The position numbers and the translations under genes were made by a program. From positions 1 to 64,000 of the forward strand of contig JADYYY010000005.1 of assembly GCA_020853395.1 (NCBI GenBank): a stretch of 64,000 nucleotides of DNA, written 5' to 3'. This document shows, piece by piece, positions 8,258 to 19,809 of the stretch. Source of the DNA: Acidobacteriota bacterium. GTDB lineage: Bacteria > Acidobacteriota > Vicinamibacteria > Vicinamibacterales > SCN-69-37. Position 1 is the stretch's first letter. Every line of letters starts with the position of its first letter. The notes below the pieces were generated by a model. It searched no databases. It saw nothing but the letters and a program-made list of their open reading frames with translations, and was not told the DNA's origin.

Positions 8258-9112
8258 GTGTTCAGATTGCTACGGTGTCCAGCTTCTCTGAACCGAAGTA
8301 ACGCGACCCTATGTTTCGCGTTGCTTCTCGGCGCCGTGATCGCCGCGTGCGGGCCTGACTCAAAGGTTCCCGCCGTTCCCAACACTCCGCCGGCTCAAGG
8401 CCTCGAGGTCCTGTCAGTCCCAAGCTCGTTGCTGGTTCAAGAAAGTGCCCTGCTGACCGTCAGGATGCGAAACGCTGACGGCACCCAGGCTGAGCTCCCG
8501 CCGGATGTCCAGTGGAAGTCAAGCGATGAGACGGTGATACGTGTTCAGCCGGGTGACGGCTCGGCCGAGCGGGTCGTAACTGCACTTCGGCGCGGAACGT
8601 CACACTCACGGTCACCGCGGGAGGCGTCGCGACGTCGGTCGTGCTGACTGTCAAGGCGCGTGTGGGCATCGTGCCTGATGTGGCGACGCCTTGCGAATTC
8701 CCGCCGACCGTTTGTGTTGCGATCGGCGAAACCCATTCGTTCCGGGTCATCTTCGTCGATGTCGACGGGGAAGAACTGACCGAACCGACAAGCGGGGACG
8801 CGACCTGGACCTCGAGTGCGCCCGATGTTGCGAGCGTGACCTCGCCCTTGGTCGGTCGCGTGACTGCCCTCAGGGCCGGTCGCGCGAAGATCACCGCTTC
8901 GACGTCTGACGGCGTAGGCGCTCTGGATGCGATTGTGACCGACGTGGTCCAAGGCCTGCCCGCCCGGGTCCGCTTTGCGCACGCTGCTCATGGCCGCGGT
9001 CCCCTCACGTTCGTCCCCAGCCGGGGTGCGCCCGTCACCCTCACCTTCGGGGAATCTGTTGACGTGCCCATCGTCTCGGGGACATTGAGTGTTCAGGTCG
9101 ACGGCTTCGGTT
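8258..9112 (+). pseudogene. Ig-like (BIG2) lipoprotein, frameshifted and cut at its 3' end
   Basis: The GTG at 8258 (or 8246) opens a lipoprotein signal (LLLGAVIAAC, lipobox IAAC) followed by a bacterial Ig-like domain (DVQWKSSDETVIRVQ). The frame breaks near 8595: the sequence reads VTALRRG and then continues one frame over as NVTLTVTAGG, so one missing base would restore it. A second Ig-like repeat (DATWTSSAPDVASV...RAGRAKITAS) follows. The protein is lost at about 9112, where its frame runs antisense into the C-terminus of the ABC permease gene. Both defects could be real decay or assembly error. Confidence 0.65.
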
Positions 9113-10414
9113 CTAGGCGTCCTGCCAGGGGAAGCGCAGGAACGCGATCGCGCCGAAGAGCGCGGCGAACCCGAGCAGCATCGCGGACGGCACGAGGGCG
9201 CTTCCGAACCCGAGGCCGCGCCAGGTCATCGCGTCGAGCCCATCCACCGCCCAGCGTGCCGGAACGACGACGGTCGCGGTCTGCAGCCAGGCGGGGAAGA
9301 CGAACGTCGGCACCCACGCGCCGCCGAGCATCACCATCATCAGCACGGCCAGCGTCGTCACGCCGCGGGCGCTGCCGGGCGTGCGGCCGAGCGCCGCGAC
9401 GAGCAGCCCGAAGGTCGCCGCCATCAGCGCACAGGTCACGGCGACGAGCGCGAAGCCGGCGACGCTGCCGGCAATCCGCACGCGGAAGACGACCATCGCG
9501 AAGCCGAACGACACGAGCAGCGTGAGCAGCGACACGATCGCGATGCTCGCCACCTTGGCGCCCAGGATCGTCGATCGGCCGAGCGGCGCGCTCCGCAGCC
9601 GTTTCCAGAGGCCGCGCTGCCGCTCGATCAGGACCTCGACGCCGAGGTTCGCCGCCGCGAACAGCAGGAACTGGATGCCCATGCCGGCGAACGAGTGCGC
9701 GTAGCCGTTGTACTGGACGTTCGTGCCCGACGTGACGGCCTGCTCGCGCACGGCATAGGGCAGCGTCAGCCCGGGCGCGCCGCCGGCTGCCGGCAACCCG
9801 GCCGGCGCCGCGGGCGTCCGGTCGTAGAACCGCTGCACCGATCGCAGCAGCTCGGAGAGCCGCTGCTTCTCGTCGACCGGCATGTCGCTCCGATCCAGAT
9901 CGGCGATCGAGCGGTCGACCAGTTGCCGTCCCGACGCTCCGCCGAACACGGCCTGGCTCACGGCCGCCATGACGTGCTCGGTCAGCACGCCGCGCACGAG
10001 GGCCAGCTCGCTTCGCTTCGACGGATCGAACAGCAAGTCCAGCGGCGGCTTGCCGCCGATGCTGAACAACGCCGACCCGGCGGCGTCGCCGAACCCCTTC
10101 GGCAGGATCACGCCCACGGCATCGTCTCCCCGGCGCACCCGCTCGCGCAGCTGCGGAGAGGCGGCGAGCGTCACGCGCAGGTTGCGGTCGGCCTGCGCGC
10201 GCGCGACGATCGCGCGCGACACGGCGCTTCCGTCTTCGTCGGCGATCGCCACGGCGATCCTCGCCGGCTCGCCGCCCGACGACGGTCCGGCGAAGATCGA
10301 TCCGAAGAACGACGCGATCGCGATCGGCACGGCGAAGCTCATCAGCACGGCGCGGCGATCGCTGAAGAAGAGCAGCAGGTCCTTGCGAACGAGCGCGACG
10401 AAGGGCGCCAGCAT
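9113..10414 (-). CDS. ABC-2 type transporter permease, 433 aa
   Basis: This is the membrane half of an ABC exporter (drug, lipid or polysaccharide family). One N-terminal membrane helix (about residues 20-40) is followed by a large extracytoplasmic domain of about 180 residues and then five or six hydrophobic helices from about residue 225, the standard layout of ABC-2 permeases with a big first loop. Its ATG overlaps the stop of the ATPase gene by one base (TGATG), so the two are an operon and co-translated. The substrate is unknown. Its stop codon lies directly against the truncated lipoprotein with no spacer, which is unusual. Confidence 0.9.
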   Translation of the reverse strand: MLAPFVALVRKDLLLFFSDRRAVLMSFAVPIAIASFFGSIFAGPSSGGEPARIAVAIADEDGSAVSRAIVARAQADRNLRVTLAASPQLRERVRRGDDAVGVILPKGFGDAAGSALFSIGGKPPLDLLFDPSKRSELALVRGVLTEHVMAAVSQAVFGGASGRQLVDRSIADLDRSDMPVDEKQRLSELLRSVQRFYDRTPAAPAGLPAAGGAPGLTLPYAVREQAVTSGTNVQYNGYAHSFAGMGIQFLLFAAANLGVEVLIERQRGLWKRLRSAPLGRSTILGAKVASIAIVSLLTLLVSFGFAMVVFRVRIAGSVAGFALVAVTCALMAATFGLLVAALGRTPGSARGVTTLAVLMMVMLGGAWVPTFVFPAWLQTATVVVPARWAVDGLDAMTWRGLGFGSALVPSAMLLGFAALFGAIAFLRFPWQDA

Positions 10415-11172
10415 CAGTCCCGCAGCCTCCGTCCGGTCAGCGCGAGGAACAGCGACTCCAGCGTCGCCTCGCCGCCGGCGGCGCCCGCGCGCGCCCGCAG
10501 CCCCGCGATCGTGTCGTCGGCGACGACCTTGCCGTGGTCCACGACGACGACGCGGTCGGCGAGCCGCTCGGCTTCCTCCATGTAGTGCGTCGTGTAGAGC
10601 ACGGCCTTGCCGGCGCGCTTCAAGGCCTCGACGTTCTCGAAGATCGCGTGGCGGCTCTGGGGATCGACGCCGACCGTCGGCTCGTCGAGCAGGAGGATCT
10701 CGGGATCGTGCAGCAGCCCGGCGGCGAGGTTGAGCCGCCGCTTCATCCCGCCGCTGAACGTGCCCACGCGGTGCCCGGCGCGATCGGTCAGCGCGACGAC
10801 CGCGAGCGCGCGCGCGATCGCCTCGTCGAGCCGCGATCCAGACAATCCGAAGAGCGCGCCGAAGAACCTGAGGTTCTCGCGTCCGGTCAGCTCATCGTAG
10901 AGCGCCAGATCCTGCGGCACGAGCCCGATGCGGCGCTTGGCGGGATGCGCGTCGCCGGCGAGACGCGCGCCGTCGATCGTCACCTCGCCGGCGTCGGGCG
11001 TCGTCAGGCCCGCGATCATCGCGAGGGTCGTCGTCTTGCCGGCGCCGTTGGGCCCGAGCAGCCCCACCACCTCGCCGGGCGCCACGCTGAACGACACGCC
11101 GTCCACGGCCACGAGCGGGCCGAACGACTTCCGCAGCGCGCGGGCGGTCAGCATGGCCGAGGGCCCGGCCAT
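10414..11172 (-). CDS. ABC exporter ATP-binding protein, 252 aa
   Basis: It powers the ABC-2 permease encoded next in the operon. Walker A GPNGAGKT lies near residues 38-45, the ABC signature is FSGGMKRRL near 139, and Walker B is ILLLDEPTVGVD, with the switch His in TTHYMEEAERLAD. The family (CcmA/DrrA-like) is clear. The ATG at 11172 is taken, but an internal ATG at 11154 (MLTARALRK) fits the family start better, and neither has a Shine-Dalgarno sequence. It is divergent from ybiT. Confidence 0.92.
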   Translation of the reverse strand: MAGPSAMLTARALRKSFGPLVAVDGVSFSVAPGEVVGLLGPNGAGKTTTLAMIAGLTTPDAGEVTIDGARLAGDAHPAKRRIGLVPQDLALYDELTGRENLRFFGALFGLSGSRLDEAIARALAVVALTDRAGHRVGTFSGGMKRRLNLAAGLLHDPEILLLDEPTVGVDPQSRHAIFENVEALKRAGKAVLYTTHYMEEAERLADRVVVVDHGKVVADDTIAGLRARAGAAGGEATLESLFLALTGRRLRD

Positions 11173-11196
11173 GGTAGCCCGACTCGGTCCCTTTGC

Positions 11197-11202
11197 TACA
11201 AT
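11197..11202 (+). promoter_or_regulatory. Probable -10 element of ybiT
   Basis: TACAAT stands out in a short AT-rich patch of the 94-bp divergent intergenic region, in an otherwise GC-rich context. It would start a leader of about 60 bases before the ybiT ATG. No convincing -35 is visible. Confidence 0.35.
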
Positions 11203-11266
11203 TCAAAGGTTGTGCTCGTGCGCGCGGGCCCCGCCGTGCGCATGGAGCGCCGCCTGCGACCTTCCG

Positions 11267-12865
11267 ATGATTTCAGTGCAGAACGTCTCGATGCGGTTCG
11301 GCTCGAAGATCCTCTTCGAGGAGGTGACCGCCACCTTCTCGCCGGGCCGCCGCTACGGCCTCACCGGGCCGAACGGCGCCGGCAAGTCCACGTTCATGAA
11401 GCTGCTGACGGGCGAGATGCTGCCGCAGAAAGGCACGGTCGTCCGCCCGCAGAAGCTCGGCGTGCTCCGGCAGGACCAGTTCGCGTTCGATCGGTTCACC
11501 GTGCTCGACACCGTGATCCAGGGCAACACGCGGCTGTGGGACGCGCTCCAGGCGCGCGACCTGCTCTACGCCAAGACCGACCTGACCGACGAGGACGGCA
11601 TGCGCCTCGGCGAGCTCGAGGGCATCGTCGGCGAAGAGGACGGGTACTCGGCCGAGAGCGACGCGGCGATCCTCCTGCAGGGCCTCGACATCCCGCACGA
11701 GCTGCACACGCGGACGATGGGCGAGCTGCAGGGCGGCCAGAAGGTGCGCGTGCTGCTCGCGCAGGCGCTGTTCGGCCATCCCGACGCGCTGCTGCTCGAC
11801 GAGCCCACGAACCACCTCGACCTCGACTCGATCCACTGGCTGCGCGAGTTCCTCGTGCGCTACGACGGCACGCTCATCGTGATCTCGCACGACCGCCACT
11901 TCCTGAACGCGGTGTGCACGCACACGGCGGACATCGACTACCAGACGATCATCATCTACACCGGCGGCTACGACGAGATGGTGCTCGCGAAGACGCAGAT
12001 CCGATCGCGCATCGAGACCGAGAACGCGCAGCGCGAGAAGAAGATCGCGCAGCTCAACGACTTCATCGCGCGGTTCTCGGCCGGCACGCGATCGAGCCAG
12101 GTGCAGTCGCGGCGCAAGGAAGTGGAGCGGCTGCAGACCACCGAGCTCGCCCGCTCGAACATCCAGCGTCCCTACATCAGGTTCCAGATGAACCGCCCGT
12201 CCGGCAAGGTCGTGCTCGAGTGCGCCGGCGTGTCGAAGGCCTACGGCGCGCACGAGATCGTCGACGATTTCAGCGCCGTCGTCAATCGCGGCGAGAAGAT
12301 CGTGCTCGTCGGCCGCAACGGCGTCGGCAAGACGACGCTGCTGAAGGCGCTGCTGTCGGACGCGCCGGGCTTCGCCCGGTCGCCGGAGGACCTCGACGCG
12401 GGGCGGCTGCGCTGGGGTCACGAGGTGTCGATCGGCTACTTCGCGCAGGACAACACCGGCGTCATCCAGAAGGGCATGACGGCGGTCGAGTGGCTGCACC
12501 AGTTCGATCCCGACGCGTCGCGCCAGGACATCCACGGCCTGCTCGGCCAGATGCTCTTCAGCGGCGAGGAAGGGCTGAAGCCGACCGAGGCGCTCTCGGG
12601 CGGCGAAACCGCGCGGCTGCTCTTCTGCCGCATCATGCTGCAGAAGCCGAACGTGCTGGTGTTCGACGAGCCGACGAACCACCTCGACCTCGAATCGATC
12701 AACGCGCTGAACATCGCGCTCCAGAAGTACGAGGGCACGGTCCTGCTCGTCACGCACGACGAGGATCTGATCGAAGAGGTCGGCACGCGCGTGTGGCACT
12801 TCCAGCCGGATGGCATCCGCGACTTCAAGGGCACCTACGAGGAGTACGCGGCCGGCGTGAAGTAG
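11267..12865 (+). CDS. ybiT: ABC-F family ATPase, YbiT type
   Basis: This is a soluble tandem-ATPase protein of 532 aa, the usual YbiT length, without membrane segments. ABC-F proteins bind the ribosomal E site and act in translation. Domain 1 has Walker A GPNGAGKST (about 34-42), an LQGGQ-type signature and LLLDEPTNHLD. Domain 2 has GRNGVGKTT, LSGGETARL and LVFDEPTNHLD. The linker is long and charged (RIETENAQREKKIAQLNDF). The N-terminus MISVQNVSMRFGSKILFEEV and the segment RQDQFAFDRFTVLDTVI closely follow YbiT. The frame is open far upstream, but homology begins at this ATG. Confidence 0.93.
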   Translation: MISVQNVSMRFGSKILFEEVTATFSPGRRYGLTGPNGAGKSTFMKLLTGEMLPQKGTVVRPQKLGVLRQDQFAFDRFTVLDTVIQGNTRLWDALQARDLLYAKTDLTDEDGMRLGELEGIVGEEDGYSAESDAAILLQGLDIPHELHTRTMGELQGGQKVRVLLAQALFGHPDALLLDEPTNHLDLDSIHWLREFLVRYDGTLIVISHDRHFLNAVCTHTADIDYQTIIIYTGGYDEMVLAKTQIRSRIETENAQREKKIAQLNDFIARFSAGTRSSQVQSRRKEVERLQTTELARSNIQRPYIRFQMNRPSGKVVLECAGVSKAYGAHEIVDDFSAVVNRGEKIVLVGRNGVGKTTLLKALLSDAPGFARSPEDLDAGRLRWGHEVSIGYFAQDNTGVIQKGMTAVEWLHQFDPDASRQDIHGLLGQMLFSGEEGLKPTEALSGGETARLLFCRIMLQKPNVLVFDEPTNHLDLESINALNIALQKYEGTVLLVTHDEDLIEEVGTRVWHFQPDGIRDFKGTYEEYAAGVK

Positions 12866-13031
12866 CGCCGGCCCGCCTCGAGGGCACCTGGCCCCGCCGG
12901 GTCCGTTCGGCGCGCCTACTCGCCTCAGCGCAACTCGGCCACGAACGCGCGCACCCCGACGTGCCGGTTCCGCGTGTTGAAGAAGCCGTCGCCGCTGCCG
13001 CGGCTCTCGCGGACGCGGTGACGTGTCGCGG

Positions 13032-14288
13032 TCACCGACATTTCACCTCGACCCGCCGGTTCAGCGAGCGCCCGGCTTCGTCCTGGTTGCCCGCCAGCGG
13101 CCGCCGCTCGCCGATGCCCGCGGCCGACAGCCGGCTGGCCGCGATGCCGCGCCGCACGAGATCGGCCACCACGGCCTGGGCGCGTCGCTCGGACAGGCGC
13201 TGGTTGTACTCGTCGCTCCCCTCGCTCGACGTGTGCCCTTCGATGAGGATCGTCGCGCTCCGGTCGGCGGCGAGGCCGCGAAAGAGCTCGCCGAGCACGC
13301 CGGCTGAATCGGCACGGATCTCGGCGGAGTCGAAGGCGAACGTGATGCCGTGGATCACCGAACCGCAGCCGAGCGCGGGCGGCGCGGGCTCCGCGCACTC
13401 CACGCGCGTGCCCGCCGGCGCGGGGGCGACGTTGAACAGGCGGAACGGCGCGCCGTTGGAGGACCGCACGCCGCGCAGCGACCCGTCCGCCGCCACGCTC
13501 AGGATGAACTGGCTCGTCGTCTTGTCCGCGCGGCTGATGCCCGTGGCACGAAGGATGTTGCCCGTGACGGTGCCGGCGAGCTCACCCGACGAGTCGTAGC
13601 ACCCCGAGACGATCGGGCCCTTCTGGATCAGCCGGATCCGATTGGCTTGCGCACGCCACGCGCCCGTGAAGGCCGGCGACAGCTCGGGCGTCGCCTGCGT
13701 GCCGTTGCCGATAATCTCGCTGAACTCGAACGACGACTGCGGGCGCATCACGTCGATGCCGCCGGCGAGCCGCAGCTTCACCCAGCGGACGGGCCGCGTC
13801 GCCGCCATCGTCAGCTCGGTGACCTGCCCGCGCGCCGCGTGCGTTCGCAGCGTCGCCGACGCAAGCAGCGCGAAGCCTTCGCTCGCGCTCGTCGTCGATC
13901 CATGGACTTCCACGGTGCGCGTGAAGGTGGCCGACGGGCTCGGCGTTTCGACGACGTTCGGCACGGCCAGCCGGTCGAACGTGGTCAGCGCCGGAAGCTC
14001 GTACACGAACTCCGTCTCGGCGTCGGCCGAGGCGCCGTTCACGACGGTGAACGGCGTCGGGTCGCCGTCGGTGGCGCGCACGGCGTGCTCGAAACCGGCG
14101 CCGGCCTTCGAGCCCGTTCCGCCGATGCTCACCGGCACCGCGCCCTGAGCGAAGGTCAGATAGTCGATGCGATCGGGCGCCGCGTCAGCCGCCGGCGCGC
14201 CGGCACGGCCGGCCTGTGCTCCCGCCGCGCCCGACAGGCCAAGACAGATGACGACCACGGCCATCCAGCGAAGGACCGGTGCTGCCAC
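13032..14288 (-). CDS. OmpA-family outer-membrane/peptidoglycan-binding protein, 418 aa
   Basis: A GTG start is chosen because AAAGGAGGG lies just upstream and a signal peptide (VLRWMAVVVICLGLSGAAGAQA) begins right after. The middle 270 residues are a beta-rich domain with a discoidin-like flavour (KLRLAGGID, FEFSEIIGNGT) and no motif I can name. Residues about 310-418 are an OmpA C-terminal domain (FAFDSAEIRADS, EGHTSSEGSDEYNQRLSERRAQAV, LNRRVEVKC) that binds meso-diaminopimelate in peptidoglycan. The protein probably tethers envelope layers. About 165 bases separate it from ybiT, with nothing firm in between. Confidence 0.88.
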   Translation of the reverse strand: MAAPVLRWMAVVVICLGLSGAAGAQAGRAGAPAADAAPDRIDYLTFAQGAVPVSIGGTGSKAGAGFEHAVRATDGDPTPFTVVNGASADAETEFVYELPALTTFDRLAVPNVVETPSPSATFTRTVEVHGSTTSASEGFALLASATLRTHAARGQVTELTMAATRPVRWVKLRLAGGIDVMRPQSSFEFSEIIGNGTQATPELSPAFTGAWRAQANRIRLIQKGPIVSGCYDSSGELAGTVTGNILRATGISRADKTTSQFILSVAADGSLRGVRSSNGAPFRLFNVAPAPAGTRVECAEPAPPALGCGSVIHGITFAFDSAEIRADSAGVLGELFRGLAADRSATILIEGHTSSEGSDEYNQRLSERRAQAVVADLVRRGIAASRLSAAGIGERRPLAGNQDEAGRSLNRRVEVKCR

Positions 14289-14542
14289 GACTCCCTCCTT
14301 TGCAGAGACGTATCGTACTCGCAGGCCGATGAACCGTCGCGATCGAACGAACACGCGCGCGCCGTCACCGGGGTAACGACGACCTCATCGAGGCCGACGG
14401 CGCCGAACCCTGGGGGTGGAAGCGCATCATCCTTTGCCGGGTGTGGCCGCGAGACCCTGCACCGTGCCCGCCAGTTGACGGGCCGCCGGCGGACCGTGCT
14501 GACTCGGTATTCGGTTTGCACCGTTCCTGCGCGGAGGTTCGT

Positions 14543-14704
14543 ATGAATGCGTTTCGCGTCACGCTCGTGGCGCTGATCGCGGTGATGCTCAGCGGCTGCG
14601 AGGCGATTGCGGGGATCTTCAAGGCCGGCGTCTGGACCGGCGTCATCATGGTCGTGATCGTCCTCGCGATCATCGCCTTCGCCGCGGCGAAGATGAGGCA
14701 GTAG
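14543..14704 (+). CDS. Small lipoprotein-like membrane protein, 53 aa
   Basis: CGGAGG lies seven bases before the ATG. The N-terminus is a lipoprotein signal ending MLSGC, then EAIAGIFKAGVWTG, then a single membrane helix (VIMVVIVLAIIAF) and a short basic end. This CEAIxGIFKAGxWTG pattern is a conserved tiny-protein family known to me from Bacteroidota and Acidobacteriota, with no assigned function. If it is lipidated, it would span or anchor in the inner membrane at two points. It stands alone between the divergent OmpA gene and the convergent tadA gene. Confidence 0.75.
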   Translation: MNAFRVTLVALIAVMLSGCEAIAGIFKAGVWTGVIMVVIVLAIIAFAAAKMRQ

Positions 14705-14782
14705 GCTTGAGCAACGCGTACGGCGCAAGCCGCAAGGCGTGAGCCTGCAGGGCATGAGCCGCAAAGCATCGGCCGTGGAACT

Positions 14783-17507
<2,725 letters not shown>

Positions 17508-17654
17508 CGGCGCGCAGATCCCATCGTGGCGCAGCCCTGCGCGACGCTGCACCGCTCGGGACGACGATCGTGATTCGAGAACACGGCGCCATCGGATGAT
17601 AGTCCACAACGCGCCGGCACACAGAACCCGCGGGATGATGCCGATAACCCCGGC

Positions 17655-18509
17655 ATGACGATCGCGGCACGGCTCCGGGCCGGCATGAACGCGAGCGGCG
17701 GATGGGGCTACTACGCGGGGCACGCGAGCCGCGTCGAGCCGACCGCGTGGGCGCTGCTCGCGCTCGGCGCGGACGTCGATCTCGCGCCGCATCGCGTCTT
17801 CTTCGCCCGCTGCCGGGTCTCGCCGGGCTGGCTGGCCGAGGATCCGGCGCTCCCGATCAACATCGGATTCAACGCGCTCGCGGCGTTCGCCTGTCACGTG
17901 CTGCCCGGTCTCGCTACCGGATCGGAACAACACCACCTGCTGACGGCGCTCGCGGCGTCGTCAGGCACGACCGCGCCGCAGACGCCCGAGACGCCGCAGA
18001 ACAACAGCCTTCGAGGCTGGGCCTGGATCGACGGCACGTTCAGTTGGGTCGAACCGACCGCGCTCGCGGTCATCGCGCTCAAGCGCGCGCTCCACGACGG
18101 CTGGGACGTCCCCGGCGCGCCGGCACGCGTCGAGGAAGCCGAACGGCTCCTGCTCGATCGCGTCTGCGACGGGGGCGGATGGAACTTCGGCAACGCCACG
18201 ATGATGGGTCAGGATCTTCGCCCCTACGTGCCGACGACGGCGCTGGGGCTGATCGCGATGCAGGATCGGCGCGACCACCCGGCCGTGTCGCAGAGCCTGC
18301 GCTATCTCGAAGCGCACTGGCAGGACGAACCCTCGGTGACGGCCGCGGCGCTGTCGCTCATCTCTCTTGCGACGCTCGGACGTCCGGTGGCGGCGTTGCG
18401 CGTCGACCTCGAGCGCCGCGCGGCCGACGCCGTCGCGGCCGGCCACCTCCACGCGCTCGCGCTCGCGTCGCTGGCCCTCGACGATCCAGCCCGTACGTTC
18501 CGGATCTAG
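17655..18509 (+). CDS. Prenyltransferase/squalene-cyclase repeat protein, 284 aa
   Basis: The product is built of alpha-alpha barrel repeats of the kind seen in terpene cyclases and protein prenyltransferases: GGWGYYAGHASRVEPTAWAL, GWAWIDGTFSWVEPTALAV, GGGWNFGNATMMG and PTTALGLIAM. It is much shorter than a squalene-hopene cyclase (about 630 aa) and lacks the DXDD motif, so an actual cyclase activity is unlikely. It has no signal peptide. It opens a cluster of membrane glycosyltransferase-like genes, which hints at a role on a lipid or lipid-linked substrate, but that is inference. Confidence 0.75.
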   Translation: MTIAARLRAGMNASGGWGYYAGHASRVEPTAWALLALGADVDLAPHRVFFARCRVSPGWLAEDPALPINIGFNALAAFACHVLPGLATGSEQHHLLTALAASSGTTAPQTPETPQNNSLRGWAWIDGTFSWVEPTALAVIALKRALHDGWDVPGAPARVEEAERLLLDRVCDGGGWNFGNATMMGQDLRPYVPTTALGLIAMQDRRDHPAVSQSLRYLEAHWQDEPSVTAAALSLISLATLGRPVAALRVDLERRAADAVAAGHLHALALASLALDDPARTFRI

Positions 18510-18522
18510 CCGACGAGCCGCC

Positions 18523-19809
18523 GTGATCTCCGACGCCACGCTCGAGCGCGTTCTCCGTTCGCGGCCGGCGGTCCTGCTGACCGGCGATCTCGTGCGCGCC
18601 TGCGTGGTGGCGGCGCTCCTCGTGGCCATCGCGGCGGGCGTGCTGTACAACGCCGCGCTCGCCAGGTTCATGGTCGACGACCTCCACATGAACGATTTCG
18701 GCAAGTTCTACCACTCGGCGCACGCGTTCCTCGCCGGCGCCGACATGTACGGATCGAGCGCCGCGACGGCCGTCACGATCGCGCCGGACGTGACACGAGA
18801 GTTCTGGAACATGAACCCGCCGCACTTCCACCTGCTCGTCCTGCCGCTGGCCGGGCTCGAGCCCGTGCCGGCGCTCGTCGCGTGGGCCGTGCTCAGCAGC
18901 GTCGCGATGCTGACGACGCTGTGGATCGTCGTTCGCGAGATGAAGACATCGCTCACGCTCGCGGGCGTGCTCTGGGCCGCCGCCGGCATCGCGATCTGCT
19001 CGGCGACCGGCATGCTGGTCGTCACCGGCCAGGTCACGTGGGTGCTGGCGCTGCCGGTCACGCTGGCCTGGCGCGCGGCCCGCCGCGGCGCGTGGCGATC
19101 GTTCGGCGCGTGGATGGGAGCCTGCGCCAGCGTCAAGCCGTTCCTCGGCGTGTTCCTCCTCTACGCGCTGCTCCGCCGGCGCGGCGCGCTGTCGATGATC
19201 GTTTCCGGCACCGTGTGCGTCGGCGCAGGATTGGCCATCTTCGGCACCGGTCCGTACGCCGCATGGATGCGCGTCGTCAACGCCGTGGACTGGACGTGGG
19301 CGCCGATGAACGCGTCGATCGCGGGAGGGCTCGCGCGCAACCTCTCGGCGAGCCCGATGTTCGTGCCCTGGACGGACGCCCCCGTCCTCGTCCGCGTGCT
19401 GACGATCGTCGTCGCCGTCGTCTTCGCCGCCGGATCGGCCTGGTGGTTCGCGCGGGATACGTCGCCGGGCGCCGTCGATCGCGCGTGCCTCGGCCTGCTG
19501 CTCACCGCGATGATCGCGTCGCCGCTCGGCTGGTTCTACTACGTCTGGCTGATCGTGGGACCGGCGGCGCTCTTGTGCCGCACGCTCGGGGACCGGCCAT
19601 CCCGCCTGCGCACGGCGTGTCTGCTCATCGCGCTGCCCGGCCTCGTTCTGCCGCTGCCGCTCGTCGGCCTGCGCCACGATCCGATCGGGGCGCTCACGCT
19701 CGGCTCCATCTACGGCTGGTCGGCGCTCGCGTTGTGGTTGGCCGTGGTGCTCGACGCGCGAACGCAGCCCGTCGCCGCTGCTGTCGCGTGGAGGGCCTCG
19801 CACCGATGA
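18523..19809 (+). CDS. GT87/DUF2029 membrane glycosyltransferase, 428 aa
   Basis: This is a polytopic GT-C fold protein with about ten hydrophobic helices. The N-terminal pattern DDLHMNDFGKFYHSAHAFLAGADMYG, with acidic residues just after the first helix, is the family hallmark: the acidic residue is the base in transfer from a polyprenyl-phosphate sugar on the outer face of the inner membrane. FLGVFLLYALLRRR after SVKP (about residue 205) is also typical. The GTG start gives the N-terminal cytoplasmic tail; upstream codons overlap the previous gene. Its stop overlaps the next ATG by four bases. Confidence 0.82.
   Translation: MISDATLERVLRSRPAVLLTGDLVRACVVAALLVAIAAGVLYNAALARFMVDDLHMNDFGKFYHSAHAFLAGADMYGSSAATAVTIAPDVTREFWNMNPPHFHLLVLPLAGLEPVPALVAWAVLSSVAMLTTLWIVVREMKTSLTLAGVLWAAAGIAICSATGMLVVTGQVTWVLALPVTLAWRAARRGAWRSFGAWMGACASVKPFLGVFLLYALLRRRGALSMIVSGTVCVGAGLAIFGTGPYAAWMRVVNAVDWTWAPMNASIAGGLARNLSASPMFVPWTDAPVLVRVLTIVVAVVFAAGSAWWFARDTSPGAVDRACLGLLLTAMIASPLGWFYYVWLIVGPAALLCRTLGDRPSRLRTACLLIALPGLVLPLPLVGLRHDPIGALTLGSIYGWSALALWLAVVLDARTQPVAAAVAWRASHR

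Noticed and set aside
12925..13014. Minus-strand stretch reading GDGFFNTRNRHVGVRAF, resembling the end of formylglycine-generating/SUMF1 proteins
   Set aside because: Only about 17 residues look similar and the frame upstream is a shadow of the OmpA-family gene, so it is too short to call even a gene fragment.
10534..13599. Very long open frame on the plus strand across the ABC exporter and ybiT genes
   Set aside because: It is a GC-rich shadow: the product is Arg/Ala-rich without domains, while real genes with full motif sets occupy the same bases in other frames. Similar long empty frames at 27083-29296, 50866-53316, 56944-59061 and 18358-19803 were dropped for the same reason.
14705..14782. 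Degenerate repeats of CGCAAGGCGTGAGC/GGCATGAGCCGCAAAGC type after the small lipoprotein gene
   Set aside because: Only two or three poor copies in under 80 bases; could be a repeat seed, but not enough to call.
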